52,368 bases of DNA from Chitinophagaceae bacterium. GTDB taxonomy: Bacteria > Bacteroidota > Bacteroidia > Chitinophagales > REEL01. Each line of letters opens with the position of its first letter. Position 1 is the first letter of the stretch. Shown here in pieces: positions 34,456-43,559 of this stretch. A program made the translations under genes and the position numbers. Under the pieces are notes generated by a model. It ran no database searches. It was not told where the DNA came from and saw nothing but the letters and a program-made list of their open reading frames with translations. The stretch is taken from assembly GCA_007695095.1 (NCBI GenBank), contig REEL01000141.1:1-52368 (forward strand). The letters are read 5' to 3'.

Positions 34456-36621
34456 ATGAATATTAATAAGAGCTTCTTCATTTTTTTTATACTCTTTCTC
34501 TCCTTTCACAAATTATATCCTAATCAATACAGCATTTCAATAAATCTTCCGCAACAATTGCTGGAAGAAAATATTAGTAAACATGCAATTTTTGATGTAA
34601 AAGAATTGCTTTTTGAAGCCTGTAACTGCGATATAAATTTTAACAATGAAACAGCCGACATAATCATAGAATTACCACATATTGACCTCAGCCTTATGGC
34701 TGAACCTAATCGTTTTTCTAAAAAAGCTGATTTCCCGTTTTATCACTTACCGGAACATGATTACAAATGGACATTACATCAAAATGAAAACCGGATATAC
34801 CTTCAATTAGAAACTATTTCCTTTTCAGGTATCAGTAACGGACTTTACGGTCTTTTACAAGAAAAGCTGGGTTTTGCATTTATTCATGCCCGGCAAACTA
34901 TAATTCCGGATCTCTCAAAATGGCCCTTAAAAACGGCTTTCACCTGGGAAGCTAAAGCCAGATTTGATAAAAGAGGTTTCCATTTACACACTATGCACCC
35001 GATTGAACTGGCAGAACCTCTTTTAGACCATACGTTTCCCGGTGGATTGGAAATGATAAAAGAATATCTGGAGTGGCTTGTGCGGAATAATCAGAATTAT
35101 TTTGATTTTAACTTGCTCGAAAGCATTGATTTAGACTACTGGCCTCAATATGCCAAAGAGTTTGTCATTTATGGTCAGGAAAGAGGAATTATAATGGGGC
35201 TGGATGTTTCCCTACATATGATTCAACAAAAAGCATTTAAGCTATATAAAAACCCTCCCTCTTCCTTTAGAAGCCGCAGAAACCAAATCAGAAGAAATCT
35301 TGATAAATTATTTACGGCTCCGTGGGATTATATAAACATGGAGTTTTCAACTACAGAGTTTTCTACCGGAAATCAATATAGAAAAGAACAACTCAGGCTT
35401 TATATAATCGATTTACTGGAAGAAGAATATGATGCAATACTAACCGGTCGCGAGCATGTTGTTAAAAAAGATGAACTCATTTCAACGGGAAGCACATATA
35501 CCCTGACTGATGAAGAGAAAGTAACAGATGCCAAGAGGCAAACCCTGGTTCACACCGTGATGTTCTATGCGCTTGAAGATGAAAGTGCACCTGTATATGA
35601 AAATGAAAATTTATCTCATATGCTGGACTTAATGAAAAAGGAAATGCAAGTGAGGGAAACCTGGTTTTATCCGGAATCTGCTTATTGGATAACTTTTGAT
35701 AACTCTGTTCCAATGCTTCTGTTACCGTATCTTTCCGGTAGATTAAGAGACATTTTGCTTTGTCATAAACTTGGAGTGCCGGGTCATATAACTTTCTCAT
35801 CCGGCTGGGAATGGGGTTATTGGTGGATTGACTGGAGTATTGCCCGCTGGAGCTGGGAACACACTTTTGATGAAAAAATTCAAGATACACATGCCTTACA
35901 GTATATAAATGATGTTTTTCAAAACGACAGTATTTTTACATTTTTCAATAAACAATTGGATTTACATGAATCTTATTTACTGGAAGATGAACTAATGCGC
36001 TACATGGCTGCTCAAACTGTCACTGATGAAATTCCACCTCCATTTAATAAAGAATTTCACCCCCGTCCAAGATGGCGATATAAAGATTTGTATAGAAAAT
36101 CAGACAGTTTAACCTTAGATTCCTTAAAAACAGAAGGAATTATACCGCTACATGAATTTGGAGATGCCTCTTTAATCATTTCTGCTCAATATGAAAAGTA
36201 CTTTGCCGATGATTCTATTCCTTTAATCCGGGATTTAAAAAAAGAACTTTATAATGCAATGGTAATAACTGCCTTGCGTGCTAAACACCGGGCAGCTACC
36301 TTGGAATACCTATCAGCAAAAAGACGCTCTAATATAGACAGAGACCGTGATTTTGATGAAAATAAATACCTGGAGGTTGCCGGGGAAATCAGAAGTTCCG
36401 CCCAGCATATAGTTGATGAAACGGAGTTGCTCTATCGCTATCCGGTTGAGCTTATTGCCAGACCTTATAAAGGACACACCGCTTACCCTTACGGATACCT
36501 TTACATACCATCAAAACTGCATTTTTGGGAAAGAGAAGAAGAACAGATAAGAAGAAACCGCTGGGGCCCTTTATTTATGAACATCTGGGACATATTGATG
36601 ATAGGTGGCTTGAAAAATTGA
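34456..36621 (+). CDS. Large exported protein, possibly glycoside-hydrolase-like
   Basis: A signal peptide (MNINKSFFIFFILFLSFHK and following residues) precedes about 700 residues. The N-terminal 150 residues contain FSGISNGLYGLLQEKLGFAF and ADIIIELPHIDL. These resemble the small alpha/beta domain that precedes the barrel in GH67/GH20-type glycosidases (typically ...GxxYGxxxxLE.LG...). The following segment (FDKRGFHLHTMHPIELAEPL, EYLEWLVRNNQNYFDFNL, GIIMGLDVSLHM, HITFSSGWEWGYWWIDWS) is aromatic-rich, as in a TIM barrel. I recognise no exact family and no catalytic pair is certain. A terminator follows. It stands alone to the right of the repeat nest. Confidence 0.55.
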   Translation: MNINKSFFIFFILFLSFHKLYPNQYSISINLPQQLLEENISKHAIFDVKELLFEACNCDINFNNETADIIIELPHIDLSLMAEPNRFSKKADFPFYHLPEHDYKWTLHQNENRIYLQLETISFSGISNGLYGLLQEKLGFAFIHARQTIIPDLSKWPLKTAFTWEAKARFDKRGFHLHTMHPIELAEPLLDHTFPGGLEMIKEYLEWLVRNNQNYFDFNLLESIDLDYWPQYAKEFVIYGQERGIIMGLDVSLHMIQQKAFKLYKNPPSSFRSRRNQIRRNLDKLFTAPWDYINMEFSTTEFSTGNQYRKEQLRLYIIDLLEEEYDAILTGREHVVKKDELISTGSTYTLTDEEKVTDAKRQTLVHTVMFYALEDESAPVYENENLSHMLDLMKKEMQVRETWFYPESAYWITFDNSVPMLLLPYLSGRLRDILLCHKLGVPGHITFSSGWEWGYWWIDWSIARWSWEHTFDEKIQDTHALQYINDVFQNDSIFTFFNKQLDLHESYLLEDELMRYMAAQTVTDEIPPPFNKEFHPRPRWRYKDLYRKSDSLTLDSLKTEGIIPLHEFGDASLIISAQYEKYFADDSIPLIRDLKKELYNAMVITALRAKHRAATLEYLSAKRRSNIDRDRDFDENKYLEVAGEIRSSAQHIVDETELLYRYPVELIARPYKGHTAYPYGYLYIPSKLHFWEREEEQIRRNRWGPLFMNIWDILMIGGLKN

Positions 36622-36644
36622 AACTTTTCGATTAACTTTAGTAT

Positions 36645-36674
36645 TAGCTGATAAATACAGCTATTTTATTTTTT
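36645..36674 (+). terminator. Intrinsic terminator after the exported protein gene
   Basis: TAGCTG (36645-36650) pairs with CAGCTA (36658-36663), followed by TTTTATTTTTT. The stem is short but the T-rich tail is good. Confidence 0.55.
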
Positions 36675-36711
36675 GGCACTCAATTTGTCATTGAATACAT
36701 AAATCTGACTT

Positions 36712-37341
36712 ATGCTACGATTAATAATACTATATGCCGTCATCCTATCAGCAATCACAGCTAAAGGAGAAGACAAACCAACTGAAGTTAAAAATTTTGA
36801 TCCGTCAAAATCTTACGAAATAGTTGAAACGGATACATTCAATGGAGAACAAATGCCAACTGTAAACTTAAATGAGGTACAGGTTGCGACTCTCCGCCAT
36901 GGTGATGCGATGGCAACTCATCATTATAATCGTCTGCGAAGAAATCTGATGATAGTTTATCCCTATGCTAAATTAGCTGCCCAACTTTTAGATGAAATTG
37001 ATAATGAAGTTGAACAGTTCACCCGTCGCAGGCATCAACGCAGATACATGCGTGAAAAACAACAGGAACTAAGAGATTCTTTTGAAGCTGAATTAAAAGA
37101 ACTTACTGTTACTCAGGGGAAATTATTGGTAAAATTAATCAACCGGGAAACGGGAGATGATTGCTACCGACTGATACGTGAGTTGAGAAACCCTATACAG
37201 GCTGTTTTTTGGCAGAGTTTTGCAAGGTTTCATGGCTATGATTTAAAAGAGCCTTACATTGCAGAAGAAAATCAGGATATAGAAAGAATTCTAAAGCAAC
37301 TGGAAGAAAGTAATTTCCCTACAGAAATCAGCAAACGTTAA
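36712..37341 (+). CDS. DUF4294 exported protein
   Basis: The 209-residue protein has a short signal peptide (MLRLIILYAVILSAITAKG) and the DUF4294 core: LRRNLMIVYPYAKLAAQLLD, RRRHQRRYMREKQQELRDSF, LTVTQGKLLVKLINRETGDD and NPIQAVFWQSFARFHGYDLK. The family is Bacteroidota-specific and has no known function. The basic, helical middle may bind nucleic acid or a charged surface, but this is a guess. It lies 64 bases before the FKBP lipoprotein gene. Confidence 0.8.
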   Translation: MLRLIILYAVILSAITAKGEDKPTEVKNFDPSKSYEIVETDTFNGEQMPTVNLNEVQVATLRHGDAMATHHYNRLRRNLMIVYPYAKLAAQLLDEIDNEVEQFTRRRHQRRYMREKQQELRDSFEAELKELTVTQGKLLVKLINRETGDDCYRLIRELRNPIQAVFWQSFARFHGYDLKEPYIAEENQDIERILKQLEESNFPTEISKR

Positions 37342-37383
37342 AATATTTTCTGTTGAATTTCTGAGCTAGCTGAATAAGATTCT

Positions 37384-37391
37384 TATATTTG
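37384..37391 (+). promoter_or_regulatory. -7 promoter element of the FKBP gene
   Basis: TATATTTG followed by CACC lies 14 bases before the ATG at 37406. A TTG at 37353-37355 is 28 bases upstream, longer than ideal. Confidence 0.45.
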
Positions 37392-37405
37392 CACCAAAAA
37401 AAGTA

Positions 37406-38098
37406 ATGTATTATACTAAAATAACTATCGTATTATTTGTTTCTGCCTTTCTCTTTGCTTGTTCTGGTTCTAAAGAAGTCGTTCAGGAAAGAACTTATGA
37501 TATGGAGGATGAGAACCAAAAATTAGCCTATAGCATCGGCGTAAACATAGCAGAGAACTTAAGACTTCAGGGTGTTAACAATCTTGATATAGAAGCCTTT
37601 ACAAAAGCTTTGGAAGATGTTTATCAAAATGACTCGCTATTGGTAACTGAAGAAGAAGCAAATGCTTTCATACAAGATTATTTTCAAAATTTAGCGCAAA
37701 GACAAGCAATTTCAAATTTACAAGAAGGACAAGCTTTTCTTGATTCGGTAGCAGCGGTAGAAGGTATAGTAAAGTTACAAAGTGGTTTACTTTATGAAGT
37801 CATAGAAATGGGTGACGGACCAAAACCCGGAATAAACGATCAGGTTAAAACACATTACCACGGTACATTAATAAACGGTGATGTTTTTGACAGTTCTGTA
37901 GAAAGAGGAGAGCCTGTTACATTTCCTTTAAACGGTGTTATTGCCGGTTGGACTGAAGCTCTACAATTAATGCCTGTTGGCTCAAAATGGAGATTATTCA
38001 TACCTCCAACATTAGGATACGGAGAAAGAGGAACGGGTGGCGCAATCGGGCCAAACGAAACATTAGTTTTCGAAGTAGAACTGATTGAAATTAAATAA
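37406..38098 (+). CDS. FKBP-type peptidyl-prolyl isomerase lipoprotein (FkpA/Mip-like)
   Basis: A lipobox FLFACS puts the acylated Cys at residue 19. Residues about 35-110 match the FkpA/Mip N-terminal dimerisation helices (KLAYSIGVNIAENLRLQGVN, FTKALEDVYQND). Residues about 120-230 are the FKBP domain: VKTHYHGTLINGDVFDSSVE, PLNGVIAGWTEALQLMPVGS, RLFIPPTLGYGERG and ETLVFEVELIEIK. It acts as a proline isomerase/chaperone at the cell envelope, anchored by its lipid. It is the last forward gene before the convergent broken pirin gene, 21 bases away. Confidence 0.9.
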   Translation: MYYTKITIVLFVSAFLFACSGSKEVVQERTYDMEDENQKLAYSIGVNIAENLRLQGVNNLDIEAFTKALEDVYQNDSLLVTEEEANAFIQDYFQNLAQRQAISNLQEGQAFLDSVAAVEGIVKLQSGLLYEVIEMGDGPKPGINDQVKTHYHGTLINGDVFDSSVERGEPVTFPLNGVIAGWTEALQLMPVGSKWRLFIPPTLGYGERGTGGAIGPNETLVFEVELIEIK

Positions 38099-38119
38099 TT
38101 TCCCGGTAAAACCTGAAAA

Positions 38120-39001
38120 TCACTCAGGCAAAGAGCCAAATTTTCCAGCCTGAAAATCTTGATAAGCCTCTAGAATTTCACTTTTATTGTTCATGACGAA
38201 AGGCCCGCTTGCAAAAATGGACTCTTTCAATGGTTCACCGCTAATTACCAGAACTAAAGCTGCTGAATTTGCTTTTATCTTAACTTCTGTACCTTCATTT
38301 CGAAATAAGCAAAGATTATCTGTATCAACCTCAGTATCATTTTGCAAAAGGATGCTACCTTCAATGACCAATAAAGCTGAGTTAAAGCTTTCCGGGAGTG
38401 AAAAGTCTATTTCCTCTCCCCCGCTTATATGTAAATTATAGAGATTAACTGCTGAAAAAGTTTTTGCCGCTCCTTTTAAATTAAAAAATTCTCCGGAAAT
38501 AACTTCGGCATGAGATTTTTTTCCTTCATAGAAATAAACAGGTATATCGCTTTTTCGAAAACCCTAATAAGATGGGCTTTCTGATTTGTATTTAGCCGGT
38601 AAATTTACCCAAAGTTGAACCATTTGAAAAGGCCCTCCTTTTTTAGAAAAGTTCTCTTCATGATATTCCTTATGTAAAATCCCTTTTGCCGCAGTCATCC
38701 ACTGCACTCCACCTTCTTCTATTACTCCAGAATTACCGGTACTGTCATGATGGGCAATTTTTCCCTTATAAGCGATAATGACCGTTTCAAACCCTTTGTG
38801 AGGATGCACTCCGACTCCCCTTTGCTTTTTAGATGGAGGAAAATTATATAGTGAATTATAATCAAAAACGATGAAAGGATCCATGCGTTGCATTGGAATT
38901 GCACCGCCTCCGGGTATAAAATTATGTACCCTAAATCCGTCTCCTACAAAATGTGGTTTCGGCGGTTGAAATATCTTTTCAATTTTTTTTAATATCTTCA
39001 T
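38120..39001 (-). pseudogene. Pirin-family cupin, interrupted by an in-frame TAG
   Basis: The first half (38564-39001) is a pirin N-terminal cupin: MDPFIVFDYNSLYNFPPS, VGVHPHKGFETVIIAYKGKI, HHDSTGNSG, GGVQWMTAAKGILHKEYHEE and MVQLWVNLP, with the metal histidines and glutamate. A TAG at 38566-38564 stops it at residue 146. The same frame then continues as the pirin C-terminal cupin (IPVYFYEGKKSHAEVISGEF, then ALLVIEGSILLQNDTEVD and IFASGPFVMNNKSEILEAY) to 38120. The conserved alignment around the stop (PAKYKSESPSY, stop, GF) suggests CAG mutated to TAG. The full product would be 293 residues. TAG is used as a normal stop by at least three other genes here, so recoding is unlikely. A truncated N-terminal cupin could still be made. 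Confidence 0.85.
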
Positions 39002-39254
39002 ATTTTAAATCAACTTTTTTGGAAACAAAAAAATTAAATGCTAGTAAAGTAATTATCCTTATTAAATGCTTGCAAGACTGAACTATTTAAAGTTGGCATA
39101 GTTTTCGTTTATAGTTCATAACAGAGGAATGTTATTTTTTTATTCTTTTATAAATACTAATTAAAATTAGATAAAAAATAAAGAAATGCTTAAAATTGAA
39201 AATAACTATTCCCATTTTTATCAGCTTCTTTCAAGTAAAATTAAATAAATAAAC

Positions 39255-39650
39255 ATGAAGCCACTTTTATTAACTTTTTTTCTTTTTACATCCATTTTAT
39301 TTTTAGATATAAAAATATTACCGGCTCAGTCATTAGAGAATATCTCATTAGCTATAGAAACAGCCAATGCCAGAGAGCTGTCCAGATACTTTGATAATAA
39401 CGTAGAAGTTACTATTGTAAATAATGAAGGCATGTACAGCAAGGCACAAGCTGAATTGATTGTAAAGGATTTTTTCAGTAAAAATCCACCGAGTTCTTTC
39501 AGGATTATTCATCAGGGTTCTTCTGACAGAGGATCTATGTATGGAATAGGTACGCTGATCACCCCTCAAAAATCGTTTAGAACCTATCTTTATGTGAAAG
39601 AAAACAACGGCGGTTTTCTAATACAACAAATCCGATTCGAGGAAGATTAA
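39255..39650 (+). CDS. DUF4783 exported protein
   Basis: A signal peptide (residues 1-24, ending LPAQ) precedes a roughly 107-residue NTF2-like domain: SLAIETANARELSRYFDNNV, EVTIVNNEG, AQAELIVKDFFSKNPPSSFR, and a hydrophobic C-terminal strand. This matches DUF4783, a family found mostly in Bacteroidota, of unknown function. The fold suggests a small ligand-binding or scaffold role. It is 56 bases upstream of the DoxX-family gene. Confidence 0.8.
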   Translation: MKPLLLTFFLFTSILFLDIKILPAQSLENISLAIETANARELSRYFDNNVEVTIVNNEGMYSKAQAELIVKDFFSKNPPSSFRIIHQGSSDRGSMYGIGTLITPQKSFRTYLYVKENNGGFLIQQIRFEED

Positions 39651-39706
39651 CAGAAGTTGTACAGTTTTTTAGTCAGACTTGTATTAAACAGCTACAAAAC
39701 ATCACC

Positions 39707-40126
39707 ATGAGCTTATTCAATAAAATTTTATTTTCTGCCGGTGCCAAAAATTATTCTTTTGGATTATTAATTTTAAGAGTAGCTTTTGGCTTGGGTATGG
39801 CATGGCACGGACTGGGTAAATTAGACCGTATAGAAGGTTTCACTGAAGGTGTCGCCGCTATGGGTTTTCCCATGCCGGAGTTTTTTGCTTTAGCAGCTAT
39901 CTTTTCTGAGTTAATCGGCGGGTTATTTTTAGCTTTGGGTTTTCTTTCCAGACCTTCAGCATTATTTATAGCTTTCACCATGTTTATAGCTGCTTTTATC
40001 AGACATGCTGATGATCCGTTTTCAGGTAAAGAAAAAGCATTGGCTTATTTAGTTGTAATGATTGTCTTATTCATTACCGGACCCGGAAAATATTCTGTAG
40101 ATTATAAAATTTCCAACAGAAAATAA
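39707..40126 (+). CDS. DoxX-family membrane protein
   Basis: The 139-residue product has four hydrophobic helices and the DoxX pattern LLILRVAFGLGMAWHGLGKL, GFPMPEFFALAAIFSELIGG and LAYLVVMIVLFITGPGKYSV. DoxX proteins are small inner-membrane proteins, some linked to thiosulfate:quinone oxidation and oxidative stress. Its specific role here is unknown. It is convergent with the M20 amidohydrolase gene, six bases away. Confidence 0.82.
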   Translation: MSLFNKILFSAGAKNYSFGLLILRVAFGLGMAWHGLGKLDRIEGFTEGVAAMGFPMPEFFALAAIFSELIGGLFLALGFLSRPSALFIAFTMFIAAFIRHADDPFSGKEKALAYLVVMIVLFITGPGKYSVDYKISNRK

Positions 40127-40132
40127 TTTTTG

Positions 40133-41272
40133 TTACTTTTCATAGAGCTCAAAGGCTTTAGCCAATTCTATATATAACATAATAACTTCTTCCATAATTT
40201 CATCCGGAAAGTCATAATCGCTTTGGTGTAAAGGCGGTTGAGATTTCCCGGCACCCACTCCAAGTAATAAAATTTTATGCTTTTTTGCAAAAAAACCAAA
40301 GTCTTCAGACCAGCGAAAAGGACTTTGCGCTTCCTGAAAATCTTTATTTAGTTCTTCGCATGCAGCTTTAAGCTTTTCAAAAGCTTTATTGTCATTAGTT
40401 ACGGCAGGAAACCATTCAGACCATTTAGTTTTTACCTTTAATTTATATTTTGAAGCTTCACTTTTAACCTTCTTTAAAGCAGCTTCTTTTAATTTATCGA
40501 GTCCTTTATCATCTGAGCTTCTGATTGTAAATGCCAGAGTAGCATCAGCCGGTATAGTGCCAAAGGATATATTCCCCATTTTTAAATGAATAAGTGTGTT
40601 TATATGAAAAGTACCTTTTTCTGCATCTATATCGTATTGCGGGAGCTTTTTGCTCAACCTCAATAAAGCTCTTAAAGGTGATTTTGACTCTCCCGGATGA
40701 CCGGCATGCCCACTTTCTCCCTTAAGTGTAATCTTTAAACCTATAGAAGCCGCAGCAATTTCACCTTGTTTACAAACAACTTTTCCTTTTTTAACTCCCG
40801 GAAGATTATGTATCGCAAAAATAAAATCCGGAGCAAAATCTTTCAATTTATCATCTTCCATCATAGCTTCTGCTCCCTGTCCGTTCTCCTCTGCCGGTTG
40901 AAAAATAACGCTTAGCTTCCCTTTTTTAAGAGGATTCTCTCCTATGTGCTTGACCAGTCCCAGAACGATAGCCATATGTCCGTCGTGACCACATGAATGA
41001 GCAACACCTTCGTTTTTAGATTTATACTCAACTTTAGTGGTTTCTGTAATCGGCAACGCATCGAGCTCGGCTCTAAAAGCAATATGATTACCTTCCTTGC
41101 CGGTATCATATTCAGCCAATATCCCATTCCCACCGATTTTATCTGTTATTTTCCATTTTTTTCCACCAAGCTTATGAATTTGCTTTTTAATATACTTTGC
41201 CGTTTCAAATTCCTTATCTGATAATTCAGGGTTTTGGTGTAAATAATGCCTTATTTCAATAATTTCTTCCAT
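40133..41272 (-). CDS. M20-family amidohydrolase (N-acyl amino acid hydrolase type)
   Basis: The 379-residue enzyme has the M20D metal ligands: FRAELDALPI (first Asp region), HSCGHDGHMA (His and Asp), FQPAEENGQGA (catalytic Glu) and a C-terminal His in LHQSDYDFPD. A dimerisation domain spans about residues 175-290. Such enzymes remove acyl groups from N-acyl amino acids or related amides. It is the last gene of a five-gene reverse operon with a symporter, GNAT, racemase and M23 peptidase. It lacks a signal peptide. A second M20 paralogue lies at 50674. Confidence 0.85.
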   Translation of the reverse strand: MEEIIEIRHYLHQNPELSDKEFETAKYIKKQIHKLGGKKWKITDKIGGNGILAEYDTGKEGNHIAFRAELDALPITETTKVEYKSKNEGVAHSCGHDGHMAIVLGLVKHIGENPLKKGKLSVIFQPAEENGQGAEAMMEDDKLKDFAPDFIFAIHNLPGVKKGKVVCKQGEIAAASIGLKITLKGESGHAGHPGESKSPLRALLRLSKKLPQYDIDAEKGTFHINTLIHLKMGNISFGTIPADATLAFTIRSSDDKGLDKLKEAALKKVKSEASKYKLKVKTKWSEWFPAVTNDNKAFEKLKAACEELNKDFQEAQSPFRWSEDFGFFAKKHKILLLGVGAGKSQPPLHQSDYDFPDEIMEEVIMLYIELAKAFELYEK

Positions 41273-41305
41273 TTTCTCTTTTTACTGACTGTTTTATTCT
41301 TCAAT

Positions 41306-41989
41306 TTATTTAGGGAATATAAACAAATCATAGGGTGATGGACATATTTTTTTAAAAAAATCTACATCATTTTCAGAAATCACCCCCGGGAAGTCACCTT
41401 CATACGCTTGCAGGTCGGTTATTAGCTGAAAATGTAAATGAGGCGGCCACTCTCCATTTTCTGATTTATTACCAATATGAGCAAAAACCTCACCTTTTTT
41501 AAGCGATTGATTAACTTTTAACTTCTTCAGGCTTTCTTTACTTAAATGTCCGTATAAAGTATAAAAAGCTCTCTGACCTTCTGTCTGATGCTTCAAAATT
41601 ATAGTTGGTCCGTAATTTCCTTTCCCTTTGTTATTTTTAAAACTATGTACAACGGCATCTAATGGAACGAAAACTTCAGTACCTTCATCTACCCAAACAT
41701 CAATACCTATATGAATATTTCTAAAACTGTCCTTTTTACTTCCGAACAAATCACTTCTTTGATACCAGCTTCTTTTTTCAAAATACCCTCCAAATGCTAT
41801 TTCAGCATCATTTAGTAATTTTTGATTCTTAATAAACGCAACGGCTTTATTTACTTTTTGATCTTCAGGTATTTCTGGATTTTGACTTAAAAAAGATTCT
41901 AAATCGATTTGTATTGACTTTTTTGAATCAAACAGGCCGGCGATAGGAGGAACAGCAATCCCTTTCAAATTTGTGAAATCCATTTTCAA
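41306..41989 (-). CDS. M23-family metallopeptidase without signal peptide
   Basis: The core contains the LytM/M23 zinc motifs: H-x3-D in RNIHIGIDVWVDEG and HxH in WPPHLHFQL, plus FYTLYGHLSKESL. M23 enzymes cut peptide bridges, usually in peptidoglycan. The first 25 residues (MKMDFTNLKGIAVPPIAGLF) show no signal peptide, unlike most secreted M23 enzymes. A cytosolic role on muropeptides or peptides, or an unusual export route, must be considered. It sits 16 bases after the racemase gene and 33 before the amidohydrolase gene in the operon. Confidence 0.8.
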   Translation of the reverse strand: MKMDFTNLKGIAVPPIAGLFDSKKSIQIDLESFLSQNPEIPEDQKVNKAVAFIKNQKLLNDAEIAFGGYFEKRSWYQRSDLFGSKKDSFRNIHIGIDVWVDEGTEVFVPLDAVVHSFKNNKGKGNYGPTIILKHQTEGQRAFYTLYGHLSKESLKKLKVNQSLKKGEVFAHIGNKSENGEWPPHLHFQLITDLQAYEGDFPGVISENDVDFFKKICPSPYDLFIFPK

Positions 41990-42005
41990 AATTTAGGAAA
42001 GTAAA

Positions 42006-43076
42006 TCACTCTACAACCTTTTCTATATAATAAGAATTCAATATTGCTAATGCGCCCATATACTTAAGTTCAAAAGCTATCAAATCACCCACTTTATAAT
42101 TTTTAGGGTTTTTACCTAACTCTATAACTATCATATCAGAGCTGGCTCCACTAATTGAAATATTCTTATCCTTTGGTATTAAAAATTTGGGGTCTATATC
42201 TAACAGTCCAATATCAATTATAGCCCTATAGGAAGTTTTTCCATAAAGTTCAGGATTAATCTCCGCTTTATCTCCACTTGGATTTGTTCCCAATTCTCCG
42301 GATGGAAGTACCGGTTTTTCTGTCAATTCGATTATTTCAGTATATAATTGAAAAACGCCACCTTTCATTCCTTTAATAAGCTTATCTGTAAAAAGATTGA
42401 TTCCAAAAAATAAGGTTTCCCCAACTCTAAAATGGTTAACCGCTTTGGGAAGCTGCTTTCTATATAAAAGAGGAATCATTACAGAAGTACCACCACTTAC
42501 CCAGGGTATCTTAATATTGAATTTTGCTTCAATTATTTGTTTATATAACCCAAGCTGTATAAGCTTATCCTGTGAGGGCATTATCCCATGTAAACAGTTC
42601 AAATTCGTACCCAATCCAACAACTTCAATATTGGGGAGTTTAAAAATTTGCCCGTAAAAATCAACTAAATCATCCCCCATAACACCTTCTCTCAAGTCAC
42701 CCATTTCAATCATAATGATGATTTTATGCTTTTTCTTTTGCTTTACTGCCTCTTTAGACAATAACTCTATGGTGTCAGACTCAGTGTTGAAACTCACATC
42801 CGCATACCGGATAATACTAGGTATACTTCTTTTGGGAGGTGGCTTTATATATACAGTCTGTACGTTTGGGTTCAGCTCTTTAACTTTTTTTAAATTACTG
42901 ATTCTAGAATCATGAATCTCATTAATATTAAGGTTCATCAATTCCTTAATAAACAATTCATTTCCACAAAGTAATTTACTGACTACTCCCCAATCTATAT
43001 TATATTCCTTGAATAAGTCATTCAAAAATAAATAATTATGACGAAGCCTGTCTTTGTATAATTTAACAAATGCCAT
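42006..43076 (-). CDS. Alanine/ornithine-racemase-like PLP enzyme
   Basis: The 356-residue protein matches the fold III PLP barrel of the alanine racemase N-terminal family, in the Orr/YhfX branch. Features are LRHNYLFLNDLFKEYNI, the PLP lysine candidate in WGVVSKLLCGN (about residue 34), KHKIIIMIEMGDLREGVMGD, VVGLGTNLNCLHGIMPS, WVSGGTSVMIPLL and FRVGETLFFG. Characterised members racemise ornithine or other amino acids; the substrate here is not determined. The adjacent GNAT, symporter and amidohydrolase point to amino acid or N-acyl amino acid metabolism. It starts eight bases after the GNAT stop. Confidence 0.75.
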   Translation of the reverse strand: MAFVKLYKDRLRHNYLFLNDLFKEYNIDWGVVSKLLCGNELFIKELMNLNINEIHDSRISNLKKVKELNPNVQTVYIKPPPKRSIPSIIRYADVSFNTESDTIELLSKEAVKQKKKHKIIIMIEMGDLREGVMGDDLVDFYGQIFKLPNIEVVGLGTNLNCLHGIMPSQDKLIQLGLYKQIIEAKFNIKIPWVSGGTSVMIPLLYRKQLPKAVNHFRVGETLFFGINLFTDKLIKGMKGGVFQLYTEIIELTEKPVLPSGELGTNPSGDKAEINPELYGKTSYRAIIDIGLLDIDPKFLIPKDKNISISGASSDMIVIELGKNPKNYKVGDLIAFELKYMGALAILNSYYIEKVVE

Positions 43077-43084
43077 TGAATACC

Positions 43085-43546
43085 TTATTTCGACTTTTCT
43101 TTAACTAAACGCATTTCCTGATACTTGGTAGTAAAGCCCATTTTTTCATATAAAAACCTGGCCGGGTTATCAGGCTCCACGTGAAGAGCAATGTTCCCCT
43201 GAGAGAATTTAATCGCCTTTTCCATTAATTGCTTACCTACTCCTCTACCCCGCATATCTCCATGTACTGAAATATAAACTAACAAATTTTCAGGAACATA
43301 TCCCTCCATTCCTGTTTGCAGCATAACCACACAACCAACTATTTTATCATTTTCGCTGGCAACAACTACAAAACCGCCCTGATGGTGAAAATCACTCAAA
43401 GCATAATCAAGTGCTTTTCCAATATCTTCCTTGGTATCACCATACTCGTCTAAATGGTTATACAAAAAATCAACGATTTTCAGTCTCTCAAGAGTGGTAA
43501 CTGTATCAATTGAACATAAAAGGTTATAATGTATTTCTGTTTCCAT
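43085..43546 (-). CDS. GNAT-family N-acetyltransferase
   Basis: The 153-residue protein has the GNAT core: GGFVVVASENDKIVGCVVML, the acetyl-CoA loop MRGRGVGKQLMEKAI (Q/R-x-x-G-x-G/A) and NIALHVEPDNPARFLYEKMG. Members transfer acetyl groups to small amines or protein ends. In this operon a small-molecule substrate such as an amino acid is likely, because the neighbours are a racemase and an amidohydrolase. It lies 13 bases after the symporter gene. Confidence 0.8.
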   Translation of the reverse strand: METEIHYNLLCSIDTVTTLERLKIVDFLYNHLDEYGDTKEDIGKALDYALSDFHHQGGFVVVASENDKIVGCVVMLQTGMEGYVPENLLVYISVHGDMRGRGVGKQLMEKAIKFSQGNIALHVEPDNPARFLYEKMGFTTKYQEMRLVKEKSK

Positions 43547-43559
43547 AATTTATATATTT

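Noticed and set aside
38564-38566. TAG as a recoded sense codon in the pirin gene
   Set aside because: TAG ends the NUDIX, DUF6435-like and deoC genes here, so it acts as a normal stop.
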